Shown here piece after piece: positions 50,747 through 59,450 of a stretch of 64,000 nt of DNA (positions are counted from its first letter, which is position 1; each line of letters starts with the position of its first letter). A model generated the notes under the pieces. It saw nothing but the letters and a program-made list of their open reading frames with translations, ran no database searches and had not been told where the DNA came from. A program made the translations under genes and the position numbers. This DNA comes from a virus. The stretch spans positions 1 to 64,000 of the IMG/VR virus record IMGVR_UViG_3300034093_001036; one strand, written 5' to 3'.

Positions 50747-52780
50747 CTACTTGTTTATTTTAATTTCGCAATAATCTGTTGTGCAATACATCTCTCCCTG
50801 AGCCTCAAGATTTTCTGCTCCATCATAAATTGCAGCAAAATCAATGTGCTTTAACTTGCCAATATATGACTCGTATTGCTCTTCAGTAATACCTGTGTAG
50901 GGTTGCTGTGGATAAACTGTATTTCCCATTGGAAGGAATGAGACAGCCTTTAATTGTCCTTCGTACATATTGAGTGCTGGAACAATATGCTTTGACTCTG
51001 TTTCCTTGTCAAATGAAAGTGTTACAGAAACGCCATTGTCAGACCAATACTTTTGAGCAGTTGCAGCAAGTGCAATCTTTTCAAATAGTGTTACATCTTT
51101 TTCAGATCTTGGATGACCTGATTTAATTGGGAAGTAAACTACTGATGTGTTTGCTGATACAACATCGTCTTCAACTGTATACCCTGCTGCTTTAAACAAA
51201 TGCATCATTGGATCTGTGTTTCCAAAACGAACGGCACGAAGGAAGAACTCTCCTCCAGGACCCCAGTGAACTCCAGGAGTTGCACCAGAAAGAATTGAAA
51301 CTGATCCTGATGGCTTAACTGTTGTTACACGAATTGATTCACGAACACATAACCATTCAGAGTACTGATGATCATAATGACGAATCTTGTTGTATCCTTC
51401 ATCCATCCACTCACGAACCGTTGGCAAACCCTTTTGATCTGCAAATGATGCAATACCAGTAAGTGATGTGCCAATACGACGGTTGCGTTGCATGATACCG
51501 TTTGTTTGTGGCCAATGTGTTGGAACAAGTGTTACAGTCTTTCCATAAAGGTATGCAAACTTCAGGGTACGCAGGAAGTCTTCCTTAGATTCATGACGAT
51601 TCAAGTGCACTTCTACAAGTGTACATAATTCGTATGACTCTAATGGCTGCTCCGCACAGGGATTAAAGCCCATCACACGATAGTCTTTTCCATCTGGCGC
51701 ATCCTTTAGTCTGCCATAGTTACGAGCAACATCAAGCCAGATAAAACCTGGCTCTCCATTTTCTGTAACTAAATCTACATAGTCTTCGTACTTTGTTCCT
51801 ACTTCTGCTGAAATAGAATTATTAGACATCCAAGCCCAACCTGGATTCTCTGGATCAAATGAGTTACGCTCTGGGAATAACTCTGAGTTCTTTAGATTCA
51901 TAAATGTTTCATCCCCTGCATTACCCAAAGCAAGGGTTGCTGATCTACGAACATTGCCTGATACCACACAGGTACCAATAAGATTTACAAGGTCTACGAT
52001 AGCACGAGAGTCTAGTGTTTCACCTGCTCTGGAGCCTATTACACGGTCTATATGGTCATGCAACTTGATAAGGGGTGCAGGACCTGATGCAACGCCTCCA
52101 AAGCCCTTAATAGGGGCTCCAAGAGGTCTTATCAAATCATAGTTAAATTTTTGAATGCTTTGGTTTGCTCTTAGATATGAGTTGATAAGAAGTCTAACTG
52201 ACTCTACCCATCCCTCACGAGTGTCTGGGATTTCGAACACCTGTTCTGGTTCTGTTGGGGCATAGATTGCAAAATGCTTATCCTGTCCCACTGTATCAAA
52301 CCCTACACCAATACCAAGCATAAGGGCATCCATAACCCAAGCAAACAGGGCTCCTGGATCATTCTTGTCAAGGTCCTTTGTAGAAACCATTGCACAATTC
52401 TGTAGTGCTGCCGAGTTCTTTTTTTCCATTACCATTGGAGTTCCAAAAGCCCACATACCTCGTCCTGGTGGTGTCCACTTTAATTCAAACATTCTTTGGA
52501 ATGCTTCTTGTGCAGACTTCTGAGCCTTATAATCATTCCATGGTAGACGGTTTTCTTTAGCATGATTCTTTTGAACTGAATACATACCCTCGATTACTCG
52601 ACGACAAACTTCGTGCCAACGCTCTTTAGTTCCATCCTCCTTCATACGAGAATAAGTACGGATAAATGTAATCTCTCCTAAAGAGTTTTCTGCTGCATCC
52701 TTAAAACCAAAAGGGCTTGGAGCAGAAACATATTTACCTATAAAATCTTCTGGAAGTCTAAAACTAAAAAAATCTGACAT
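50747..52780 (-). CDS. nrdJ: Ribonucleotide reductase, adenosylcobalamin-dependent class II
   Basis: The protein has 677 residues and converts ribonucleotides (probably NTPs) to deoxy forms using B12. Active-site residues align with the monomeric Lactobacillus-type enzyme: Cys129 (QNCAM), Asn373-Cys375-Glu377 in NPCAEQ and Cys386 11 residues later (disulfide partner spacing as known). C-terminal Cys666 and Cys671 in CTTDYC are the shuttle pair. The shorter length than bacterial homologues fits phage forms. GAAAGGA precedes the ATG. G+C is visibly higher than in the AT-rich cassette just upstream. The host must supply or import cobalamin. Confidence 0.95.
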   Translation of the reverse strand: MSDFFSFRLPEDFIGKYVSAPSPFGFKDAAENSLGEITFIRTYSRMKEDGTKERWHEVCRRVIEGMYSVQKNHAKENRLPWNDYKAQKSAQEAFQRMFELKWTPPGRGMWAFGTPMVMEKKNSAALQNCAMVSTKDLDKNDPGALFAWVMDALMLGIGVGFDTVGQDKHFAIYAPTEPEQVFEIPDTREGWVESVRLLINSYLRANQSIQKFNYDLIRPLGAPIKGFGGVASGPAPLIKLHDHIDRVIGSRAGETLDSRAIVDLVNLIGTCVVSGNVRRSATLALGNAGDETFMNLKNSELFPERNSFDPENPGWAWMSNNSISAEVGTKYEDYVDLVTENGEPGFIWLDVARNYGRLKDAPDGKDYRVMGFNPCAEQPLESYELCTLVEVHLNRHESKEDFLRTLKFAYLYGKTVTLVPTHWPQTNGIMQRNRRIGTSLTGIASFADQKGLPTVREWMDEGYNKIRHYDHQYSEWLCVRESIRVTTVKPSGSVSILSGATPGVHWGPGGEFFLRAVRFGNTDPMMHLFKAAGYTVEDDVVSANTSVVYFPIKSGHPRSEKDVTLFEKIALAATAQKYWSDNGVSVTLSFDKETESKHIVPALNMYEGQLKAVSFLPMGNTVYPQQPYTGITEEQYESYIGKLKHIDFAAIYDGAENLEAQGEMYCTTDYCEIKINK

Positions 52781-52813
52781 GTGTATCGTCCTTTCAAAAA
52801 CGGAATAGTCCTA

Positions 52814-52819
52814 AGTATA
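52814..52819 (-). promoter_or_regulatory. TATACT box before the ribonucleotide reductase gene
   Basis: CTGCTATACT (TGC extension) lies in the 103-base gap between the oxygenase cassette and the reductase gene. Predicted start near 52807 gives a 27-base leader with GAAAGGA. No good -35 found. Confidence 0.5.
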
Positions 52820-52883
52820 GCAGAGTTTTATGAAAAGCAAAACTCTCTATCTTATGTATAAGTTGATATTTAAAAATCTATGG

Positions 52884-53654
52884 TTAAGACGTTAACTTTT
52901 TCCACTCTTCTTTTTGAATGGCTTGCTCAATTCTTACTTGTTTTTCTTCTTCTTTCCACTTATCAATAGTTTCTTGACTATATTCAATTTCAAAATAATC
53001 CCAAAAAGAAACCATAGTATATCTTGTGCCTTCTAATATTTTACTAACACCATGCACATTTTCTATTCCTCCAGGAAATACATAGTAAGAGTATGCATTT
53101 GGTTTAAAGGATAAATAGATGTCCCACTTTTCTCCTTCTGAATTTATTTCAAAGTCTTCTTTTTCTTTACAAAAGAAAAGATCTCCACCTTCATAGTCGT
53201 TATTAAGATATAGAATACCCACATACTTATTTATTTCAAAAGCGTTTGGGACCCCGTCATTATCTGAGTTGTCAGAATGAGGAGAAGCAAAACCGCCAAC
53301 ATCCCACTTCTGTGCATGAGATGTATTGGCTCTAACTTTTCTTTCAAAAACCAGTTCAACTGCTTCTTTAAACTTTTCTCTAAGGTCATCAAAAAATGTT
53401 AGCGTTAGACCATGTTCTTCAAGTCCTGGATCGTTTGCCATTAATCCCATACCTAGAGATCCATAAAACGCTATGTCTCCCCAGTTTTCTCCTTTTGACT
53501 CTACATAATTAATTAGACATTGGCTTGTTTTTTCATCTATAAAATTAGGAATTTCAACAATTCTGTTGTGAGTTATACCTAAAACACCCTTATTATTTAA
53601 TTCATCTTTTAAATATTTAAAGTTATCTTTATTAAGTTGATTAATGATAGTCAT
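52884..53654 (-). CDS. 2OG-Fe(II) oxygenase, prolyl 4-hydroxylase-like
   Basis: The protein has 256 residues. The double-stranded beta-helix contains SPHSDNSD (HxD iron ligands), LYLNNDYEGGDLFF, NVHGV (distal His) and TRYTMVSFWDYF (Arg for 2-oxoglutarate). The family hydroxylates Pro, Lys or other groups on proteins or small molecules using O2 and 2-oxoglutarate. It is the last of the oxygenase run and overlaps its upstream neighbour by 14 bases. A charged helical tail (KWKEEEKQVRIEQAIQ) extends the usual domain and may mediate partner binding. The substrate is unknown. Confidence 0.88.
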   Translation of the reverse strand: MTIINQLNKDNFKYLKDELNNKGVLGITHNRIVEIPNFIDEKTSQCLINYVESKGENWGDIAFYGSLGMGLMANDPGLEEHGLTLTFFDDLREKFKEAVELVFERKVRANTSHAQKWDVGGFASPHSDNSDNDGVPNAFEINKYVGILYLNNDYEGGDLFFCKEKEDFEINSEGEKWDIYLSFKPNAYSYYVFPGGIENVHGVSKILEGTRYTMVSFWDYFEIEYSQETIDKWKEEEKQVRIEQAIQKEEWKKLTS

Positions 53655-54453
53655 TTTTTATGTAAACCCCGCTGCTTCTTTCAATGTTCATTCTGTCTTT
53701 TTCCATTTGCATCCATGTATCTGGTCCATATTTTTTTTGATTCTCAATCCAAGCATCTGATGCTTGTTCATCTACATACCAAAAAGATCTAACAAAATAC
53801 TTTTCTCCTTCAGTAGTTTCTCTTACTCCATGCCAGTACGGTGGCCTTGACGGAAAGATAATTACATCTCCTTCTTCTGGCTTATAAGTAATTCTTGTAA
53901 AAGAATCTTTATTGGAAAATACTTTAAATTCAATTTCTCCGCCATTATAGTTACTATTTAAATACATATTGCAAGTCAGGGCTTGTTTTTCTCCTGGACC
54001 CTCTGCATCTTCTTGTGGATAGTCTGTATGAAAAGACATAGAATATCTTGAATTGTTGTTTTCAATATGTGGAGAGTCACTTTCAGCCTTTGTAGAATCT
54101 TTTGAATTATAGTATTTGCATATGTCAGCCTTTAAAAATACTAAGTCCTCTAAGGATAGACCCGTTGTATCAACATAATGCTTTGTTGTTTTATAAAAAA
54201 CATCAAGTATATCCTTGTGTTGATCTGATACAAGAAAAGATTCTATGTATAAAGACCATTCTTGATCTGAAGGAAAAGATTTAGATCGATAAAAATTGTT
54301 ATTGAAAATTTTATAAATATCCCCAAAGTCATACCACTTTTCCCAAGTTGCGGAATCTAGAGAATCCAGAAGGCCACGCAAATCTTTAAATGGGTTCTTA
54401 TATACAAAAATGTTTTGGTCTATTTTATTAAAATTAATATTTTTAATTGTCAC
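53641..54453 (-). CDS. 2OG-Fe(II) oxygenase, prolyl 4-hydroxylase-like
   Basis: The protein has 270 residues. SFHTDYPQ (HxD), CNMYLNSNYNGGEIEF, PEEGDVIIFPS, YWHGVRE (distal His) and KYFVRSFWYV (Arg) are all intact. It is a close paralogue of the protein at 54450-55286: the two share FH(S)DY, AL-TCxMYLN, GDVxxFPS and the end EEWxxMEKxRI. An N-terminal phrase NIFVYKNPF also recurs in the paralogue. It overlaps both neighbours (4 and 14 bases). The substrate is unknown; a protein or glycan on the virion or host is likely. Confidence 0.88.
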   Translation of the reverse strand: MTIKNINFNKIDQNIFVYKNPFKDLRGLLDSLDSATWEKWYDFGDIYKIFNNNFYRSKSFPSDQEWSLYIESFLVSDQHKDILDVFYKTTKHYVDTTGLSLEDLVFLKADICKYYNSKDSTKAESDSPHIENNNSRYSMSFHTDYPQEDAEGPGEKQALTCNMYLNSNYNGGEIEFKVFSNKDSFTRITYKPEEGDVIIFPSRPPYWHGVRETTEGEKYFVRSFWYVDEQASDAWIENQKKYGPDTWMQMEKDRMNIERSSGVYIKNDYH

Positions 54454-55286
54454 ATTGCTACCTTAGATTCATCTATACCCTTTTTAATATTTGGCTTTTT
54501 GAAATCGTGATACCTGTCACCTCTATCAATTCTTTCTTTTTCCATCTTTGCCCATTCTTCAACACCAAATTTTTCTTGATTATCGTGCCACTCTTTTGTT
54601 CCAGCAAATGGAATTTGATAAAAGCATCTAATAAGATATTTGTCAATATTTCTAATTCTTTTAACACCGTGAAGGTATCTTCCCTCTTGAGATAATAAAT
54701 CTGGATGGCCTGAAGGAAAAACCAAAACATCTCCAGCCTCTGGTTTATAATCTATAACCGTTTTATTCCCAGTTAAAAATGTTATACCTCCATCGCCATA
54801 GTCATCATTCAAATACATTGTGCATGTTAATGCAAATTGTGCTCCTGGGCAATCTGTTTCAAGGGCTTTATAGTCTGAGTGATGGATCATTTCTAAAGAA
54901 TCTTTATCGCTATTTGGATCATTGTCATGAGTATATTTTGAAATTGATGGGCCCATAATAATCCAGTCCTCTCCTATTTTAAGATTATGGGCAGACATAA
55001 AATTTTCGGTTGCATAACCAAATGCATGCTGTATTGTTTCTAATGCCTCAACCTCTTCTAAATATAGTGTGTTATTAATATTAGGATCATCTTCATTTAG
55101 AAAATTACCAATGACATATACATAGTGTCCAAACCTACTCCATGGTTGCCAATCGTCAAATAAAAAACTAGTTCCTTTGTTTAATTCAGACTGCTTAAAT
55201 AATTCTACAATCCTTTTATTGTTTGGAATTAACCCTTTGTAAACATAAATGTTTTCATCTAATTGTTTAACTGTAATATTATTCAT
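54450..55286 (-). CDS. 2OG-Fe(II) oxygenase, prolyl 4-hydroxylase-like
   Basis: The protein has 278 residues. IHHSDYKAL (HxD), CTMYLNDDYGDGGITF, PEAGDVLVFPSGHP, YLHGVKRI (distal His) and KYLIRCFYQI (Arg) give a complete active site. It starts from its own extended -10 (55325-55333), with GGGGGA before the ATG, and is followed by two coupled oxygenase genes. The N-terminal motif NIYVYKGLIPNNKRI recurs in several cassette members (IFVYRDVLP, INVYKNAIN), suggesting a shared docking element. Confidence 0.88.
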   Translation of the reverse strand: MNNITVKQLDENIYVYKGLIPNNKRIVELFKQSELNKGTSFLFDDWQPWSRFGHYVYVIGNFLNEDDPNINNTLYLEEVEALETIQHAFGYATENFMSAHNLKIGEDWIIMGPSISKYTHDNDPNSDKDSLEMIHHSDYKALETDCPGAQFALTCTMYLNDDYGDGGITFLTGNKTVIDYKPEAGDVLVFPSGHPDLLSQEGRYLHGVKRIRNIDKYLIRCFYQIPFAGTKEWHDNQEKFGVEEWAKMEKERIDRGDRYHDFKKPNIKKGIDESKVAM

Positions 55287-55324
55287 TTTTTGTCCCCCAT
55301 TGGATTATCTTTAAACATATAATT

Positions 55325-55333
55325 ATTATACCA
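55325..55333 (-). promoter_or_regulatory. Extended -10 TGGTATAAT inside the oxygenase cassette
   Basis: TGGTATAAT overlaps the stop of the JmjC-like gene. The predicted start near 55318 gives a 32-base leader ending in GGGGGACAAAAA before the ATG at 55286. It would serve the last three oxygenase genes. Confidence 0.5.
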
Positions 55334-55880
55334 CCTTGTCTCCAAATAAAATTGCAAAACCAAATCTAGGGGTTATGGGTTCAACATAGTGGTAAGTTCC
55401 ACCAGGTATATACAATAGATCTCCTTCTTCTAATATAACATCCATAAAAGGTTGATCATTTTCAACAGAATCATAAAGTCTCCAACGTGTTTTACCTTTA
55501 CATTGCCAATGTATATTGTTTTCCCTGTCTTCATGTTTGCCAATAACTTGTCCGCTATCTTCAAGTTTAAGTGAACCAAATAACTGACATGTTACAACCT
55601 TTAAATCTTTAAAACAAGGATAAAATCTAGAATGAACTTCTTTTACAAATAAATTTACTGAACTTATAATCTGTGCCTCATCATAAAATAATGCGTATGG
55701 ATTAGGCAAAATCTTTTTACCAGTTTTTTTGTGCTCATAATCATTTACAAACTGAAGCACTTCATCCCAGGTAACTTCAGGCATTGATATTTTTGGAAAA
55801 AGAGTTGCTACTTTATTATTATAAGCATTTAAAAAATTATCTTGATCTAAAAAATTAAAATCAAAACTTTTATTTTTCAT
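55326..55880 (-). CDS. JmjC/cupin-like 2OG oxygenase
   Basis: The protein has 184 residues. GKHEDRENNIHWQ with CKGKTRWRLYDS, EEGDLLYIPGGTYHYVEP and RFGFAILFG follow the cupin-4/JmjC layout used by bacterial ribosomal-protein hydroxylases (H..D, Q, G.K.W.LY, IP.G..H). It is much shorter than those enzymes and lacks the dimerisation and winged-helix parts. It overlaps the next gene upstream by four bases. Family members hydroxylate His or Arg on proteins; the target here is unknown. The fold is more certain than the reaction. Confidence 0.75.
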   Translation of the reverse strand: MKNKSFDFNFLDQDNFLNAYNNKVATLFPKISMPEVTWDEVLQFVNDYEHKKTGKKILPNPYALFYDEAQIISSVNLFVKEVHSRFYPCFKDLKVVTCQLFGSLKLEDSGQVIGKHEDRENNIHWQCKGKTRWRLYDSVENDQPFMDVILEEGDLLYIPGGTYHYVEPITPRFGFAILFGDKVV

Positions 55881-56551
55881 TTTGATTTTCCATGTGAACG
55901 AATTGTAAAGAAAAAAGGAATAACATATCTAATTCCTTTTTTAATTTCTCTTACTCCGTGAATATAATTTAAATCTCCAGGGAAGAAATATGCAGAACCC
56001 GCTTTTGGCTTAAACTCAATTCCTTGATTTGGGAAATATAACTCTCCACCTTCATAGTCATCATTAAGATAAAAAAGACCTGCAATATCATACCAAGGAA
56101 AATCATTTGGCTTTCCTACATTGTCTCCTTCGTGCAACTCTTTATCTGCATGTGGGTTTTGTAGTTGTCCTGGAAGCCATCTAACAATTGCTGTTGCTGT
56201 GGGCCAGGCGTCAATATTAAAAAAATCATTTACTTCTTCTGTAAGCCTGTCTTGAAGGCTTTTAATTACTGGGTTTATATTTTTATTATTTTGATCTAAT
56301 CTATCTCCAGTGCAGACTCTGTCATCCCAATATTTAGAATCATAAATAACAGTTCCTTCTTCGTTATAGTGAGTTTCAGTAATATCCCAAATTGTAATAT
56401 TTTTTGCTGATTCTGATAAAAAAGATAGTTCTTCGTCGGTCATAAAATTGTTTCGTGCTTGGATCATATCTGCACTTTTACCAAAAAATCCAGAGGGAGT
56501 TATTGAAAATCTATCTTTATCTTGGTGATTAGAGTACTCTATTTTTTTCAT
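55877..56551 (-). CDS. 2OG-Fe(II) oxygenase, prolyl 4-hydroxylase-like
   Basis: The protein has 224 residues. NPHADKELHEG (HxD), FYLNDDYEGGELYFP, PKAGSAYFFPGD, YIHGVREI (distal His) and IRYVIPFFFT (Arg) are intact. RNNFMTDEELSFL resembles the N-terminal entry of P4H-like domains. It is transcribed from an extended -10 whose predicted start is the A of its ATG (56558-56566). It overlaps the JmjC-like gene by four bases. Confidence 0.88.
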   Translation of the reverse strand: MKKIEYSNHQDKDRFSITPSGFFGKSADMIQARNNFMTDEELSFLSESAKNITIWDITETHYNEEGTVIYDSKYWDDRVCTGDRLDQNNKNINPVIKSLQDRLTEEVNDFFNIDAWPTATAIVRWLPGQLQNPHADKELHEGDNVGKPNDFPWYDIAGLFYLNDDYEGGELYFPNQGIEFKPKAGSAYFFPGDLNYIHGVREIKKGIRYVIPFFFTIRSHGKSK

Positions 56552-56557
56552 ACAGTT

Positions 56558-56566
56558 AGTATATCA
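56558..56566 (-). promoter_or_regulatory. Extended -10 TGATATACT giving a leaderless start
   Basis: TGATATACT ends exactly six bases before the ATG at 56551, so the predicted +1 is the A of ATG. It lies in the 20-base gap between two cassette genes. Confidence 0.55.
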
Positions 56567-56571
56567 TCTTT

Positions 56572-57306
56572 CTATTCATATTTGCGCTGCTCCCAGATTT
56601 CATTTTTATATATTCCGCCATTTGGTTTTCTATAAATTTGATAATTTTCTATTGATTGCTTCATTAGTTCAACTGCATTATCTTGTTCTATTATTTCAGA
56701 AGTCCAGGATTCTCTTTTAAATGGCAGAAGTTGAGCATACGCTGTTCCTTCTGGAATAATTCCCTCAAAACCCTCACAAATAAAAAATGGAAAAGATCCA
56801 GGCATATGAACTTTGTCGTTATCCACAATTCCACTAGTTAGCAAAAATGGTAACTCAAATCTGTTAAATGGCTGAGTATACAATACGCTATATCCTGGAG
56901 GAGTTTTTATTTGCCAATCTGGAGTTATTGCAAAATGATTTTTGTAATACCCGCGGGGGTGTTCAAACTGTGGCATTTCTGATCTTTCTTCAATTAAGTT
57001 TTTATATTTTACATTTAAAACTTTATGTTTTAGTCCAGAATCAGTCATGTAGAATTCAATATCGCAAGGAAGATTAAGAGAATATCCAGAACCCATAATA
57101 TCAAAAATTGCAGGACAGGCCTTCCATGTAGGAACTTTTCCACCATCCTCTCCTATATAAAAAGAATTGTCTGTTGGTAATTTTGCAAACCTATCTGCTT
57201 TTCTAAACCATTCAGGAATTGTTCTTATAATTGGAGTTGGTGCTGACTTGCTTTCTTTTGAAAGCCAAATTTTATTTGCAATAAAAGATATTTTTTCTGT
57301 ATTCAT
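56572..57306 (-). CDS. DUF6065-like protein (first copy in gene order right-to-left: second)
   Basis: The 244-residue protein has IPEWFRKADRFAK (about 29-41), CPAIFDIMGSGYSLNLPCDIEF, TPPGYSVLYTQPFNRFELPF and IIPEGTAYAQLLPFKRESW. The last motif and the general order match the neighbour at 57306-58016 (PLPYAWKITRANEVITIPAG, in parts, and IPAGTPIVCIMPI), so the pair are paralogues of a beta-sandwich family with no known activity. They lie between two groups of oxygenases and overlap each other by one base. Pairing suggests a heteromer that works with the oxygenases. Confidence 0.6.
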   Translation of the reverse strand: MNTEKISFIANKIWLSKESKSAPTPIIRTIPEWFRKADRFAKLPTDNSFYIGEDGGKVPTWKACPAIFDIMGSGYSLNLPCDIEFYMTDSGLKHKVLNVKYKNLIEERSEMPQFEHPRGYYKNHFAITPDWQIKTPPGYSVLYTQPFNRFELPFLLTSGIVDNDKVHMPGSFPFFICEGFEGIIPEGTAYAQLLPFKRESWTSEIIEQDNAVELMKQSIENYQIYRKPNGGIYKNEIWEQRKYE

Positions 57307-58016
57307 TACTTGTCACTTTGATATTTATTAATTGAAAGTTTTAAGGATTTTACTTCGTGCTCTCCAAGGCTATTTCCTAAATGGTCAACAGCATCTCTAT
57401 AAAAGTTTGTCCATTGTCCAGACTGAGTTATTTCTCCAGAGGCTTTTCCATATTCAGAAAGATTCTTTTCAAAATCTTGATCTTTTACATAGTCGTACAG
57501 ATTTACTTCTGTTGCTTGGAGTTTTTTTAAACTAATTGGCATAATACAAACAATTGGTGTTCCTGCTGGTATTGTTATTACTTCATTTGCCCTTGTTATT
57601 TTCCATGCATATGGAAGTGGAGCAAGATGGACAACTGGACTAATTACACTTGAGAATCCTTGAACACCATCAATAAATTGATTTGGAACTGGAAGGAGCA
57701 GTAGACTAATCTCATCAGTACTTTTAAAATATAAACCACTATTAAAACTTATAGTTCCGTTAGCCCTGTTTGCATGAACATACTTTTCTCCAGAAAGAAT
57801 TTCAAGGTCTTCAGATCTAGAGTTTGGATCTGTTCCTTTCCAAATAAAAGAAATGTCTTCTGGAAAAGAAAATGTCCATCCTGTTGTGTTTGCCAACGAT
57901 ACTGGGAAGCAATGATAGGCGTGTTTGTCAAAAGTTTCATCCATCCAGTTTCTTCTAACTTTTAAAGTATCAAAAGTTACATCAGAATGTGGTGTTTGAT
58001 AAACATCTATAGACAT
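57306..58016 (-). CDS. DUF6065-like protein (paralogue of 56572-57306)
   Basis: The 236-residue protein contains RRNWMDETFDKHAYHCFPVS with LANTTGWTFSFPEDISFIW, the pattern I associate with DUF6065 (R.WMD.T..R.AYRCLPL.IAN..GW), plus VITIPAGTPIVCIMPI. Its reaction is unknown. The C-terminal helix region is charged (DVKDQDFEKNLSEYGKA). It starts with GGAAACTAAC before ATG and is one base from the upstream oxygenase gene. The family name is a recollection that needs a profile search. Confidence 0.6.
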   Translation of the reverse strand: MSIDVYQTPHSDVTFDTLKVRRNWMDETFDKHAYHCFPVSLANTTGWTFSFPEDISFIWKGTDPNSRSEDLEILSGEKYVHANRANGTISFNSGLYFKSTDEISLLLLPVPNQFIDGVQGFSSVISPVVHLAPLPYAWKITRANEVITIPAGTPIVCIMPISLKKLQATEVNLYDYVKDQDFEKNLSEYGKASGEITQSGQWTNFYRDAVDHLGNSLGEHEVKSLKLSINKYQSDK

Positions 58017-58017
58017 G

Positions 58018-58704
58018 TTAGTTTCCTGTTTCTAAAAACATCTCTGGTCCATGGAATTTTGCGCTGTAGTCTAGCATTGTTACAATTGAATATTTAGTTC
58101 CGCTAGTAACTGGCATTGCTCTATGAGAATACATATATGTTGATGGGAAAATATACAAATCTCCAGCACGTGGTTTTACTAATAAATCTTGGTGTTGAAA
58201 ATGTAAACCACCGTCGACGTAGTCGTCATTTGGGTATGCAACCAAAGACACTGTACAGTTATAAGAAAATCCATGATCATGATGATATTGGAAATGCTGA
58301 CCCTCATGGTATCTAATAAAATTCATTGCTTCCCAAAACCTTAGTTCTGCAATATTAAACATTTTACGATAGTGCTCAACTGCTGGACTTTTTCTATCGT
58401 AGCAGTCTTGCCAAAGTTGTTGAAGCGCTAAAGATGCTTCTCCTGGTCTTTGTGCCATATCTTTCTTTGTAAACTTAAAGTCAACACAATCTCTATATTC
58501 TGGCATGCTTTCTTGATAGCCAACAAACGCTTCCATCCAGTGAAATGGGTTGCTTTGGTCTTCAAGAACAGACTCTAATCTGTTAATAATATCCAGTTCT
58601 TTAGGTAAAACATCTCTATAGACAAAAATTCCACTCCCTAGATCTTCAAAAGACGACCAGGTTTGCTCTATAGGGGTTGTCTCAGTTTGAACATGTTTTT
58701 GCAT
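58018..58704 (-). CDS. 2OG-Fe(II) oxygenase, prolyl 4-hydroxylase-like
   Basis: The protein has 228 residues. QYHHDHGFSYNCTVS supplies HxD; AYPNDDYVDGGLHF, PRAGDLYIFPSTYMYSH (distal His) and GTKYSIVTMLDY (the Arg is replaced by Lys at the 2OG site) follow. It is a paralogue of the 58740-59444 protein (HGDHGPFYACTIS; IKYSVVIMTDY), with the same Lys change, so these two form a distinct subgroup. It has its own extended -10 at 58731-58739. Confidence 0.85.
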   Translation of the reverse strand: MQKHVQTETTPIEQTWSSFEDLGSGIFVYRDVLPKELDIINRLESVLEDQSNPFHWMEAFVGYQESMPEYRDCVDFKFTKKDMAQRPGEASLALQQLWQDCYDRKSPAVEHYRKMFNIAELRFWEAMNFIRYHEGQHFQYHHDHGFSYNCTVSLVAYPNDDYVDGGLHFQHQDLLVKPRAGDLYIFPSTYMYSHRAMPVTSGTKYSIVTMLDYSAKFHGPEMFLETGN

Positions 58705-58730
58705 TTTTTCCTGCTTTCTACTATGTATAT

Positions 58731-58739
58731 ATTATAGCA
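58731..58739 (-). promoter_or_regulatory. Extended -10 TGCTATAAT
   Basis: TGCTATAAT follows the stop of the 58740-59444 gene. The predicted start near 58724 gives a 20-base leader containing GCAGGAAAAA before ATG 58704. Confidence 0.5.
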
Positions 58740-59444
58740 CTAGTTATTCTTATGATGTAAATCGTTATAGTCTGTCATAATTACAACAGAATACTTTATA
58801 CCCTGCAATAATTCACAAGAGGCATGCTCATAAACAAAATTTGATGGGAAAAGAACAATGTCTCCAGCCTGGGGCTTAATCTTTAATTCTTGTCTTGGAA
58901 ACTCTAATTCTCCACCAACATAGTCATCATTAAGATATAGTATTGCAGATATTGTACATGCATAGAATGGGCCATGGTCACCATGAAGTTTAAAATATTT
59001 CCCAGGTAGATACTTAACAAAATTAAAGGCTTCTTTGTATTTCATCTGAAGATGCCATAAAGACTCATAATCATTTAGGCAGACATCTAATGCGTCTTCT
59101 ACCTCTTTGTGTATGTCAAACATGTCTTGATTAAAAGATATCCCAGACTTTCCAAGCATATCTCTTTTATATTTTATATCAATGCAGTTCCTAACATAAT
59201 CTAAATTTTCTACATCATTAACCATTGCTGTAGACCAAGAAAGGTTACAGTCTGGATCGTTTGCTGAGTTTTCTAGTCTTTTAATTATACTATCACACTG
59301 GCTTCTATTTATGGCATTTTTATATACATTAATACCGTAGCCAATATTTAAAACCTCTATGTTATTTGACATTGATCTAGACTTTAGCCTACTGTCTGCT
59401 TTTTCTAATCTTGGTAAATCAAGCCACCCAAAGTTATTTGTCAT
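58740..59444 (-). CDS. 2OG-Fe(II) oxygenase, prolyl 4-hydroxylase-like
   Basis: The protein has 234 residues. KLHGDHGPFYACTIS (HxD), LYLNDDYVGGELEFP, PQAGDIVLFPSNFVYEH (distal His) and IKYSVVIMTDY give the active site, with Lys in the 2OG-anchor position as in its paralogue at 58018. An N-terminal motif INVYKNAINRSQCD matches the shared entry element of the cassette. It begins at the predicted +1 of TGCTATAAT (59451-59459) and may be read from a leaderless mRNA. Confidence 0.85.
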   Translation of the reverse strand: MTNNFGWLDLPRLEKADSRLKSRSMSNNIEVLNIGYGINVYKNAINRSQCDSIIKRLENSANDPDCNLSWSTAMVNDVENLDYVRNCIDIKYKRDMLGKSGISFNQDMFDIHKEVEDALDVCLNDYESLWHLQMKYKEAFNFVKYLPGKYFKLHGDHGPFYACTISAILYLNDDYVGGELEFPRQELKIKPQAGDIVLFPSNFVYEHASCELLQGIKYSVVIMTDYNDLHHKNN

Positions 59445-59450
59445 TCTAAT

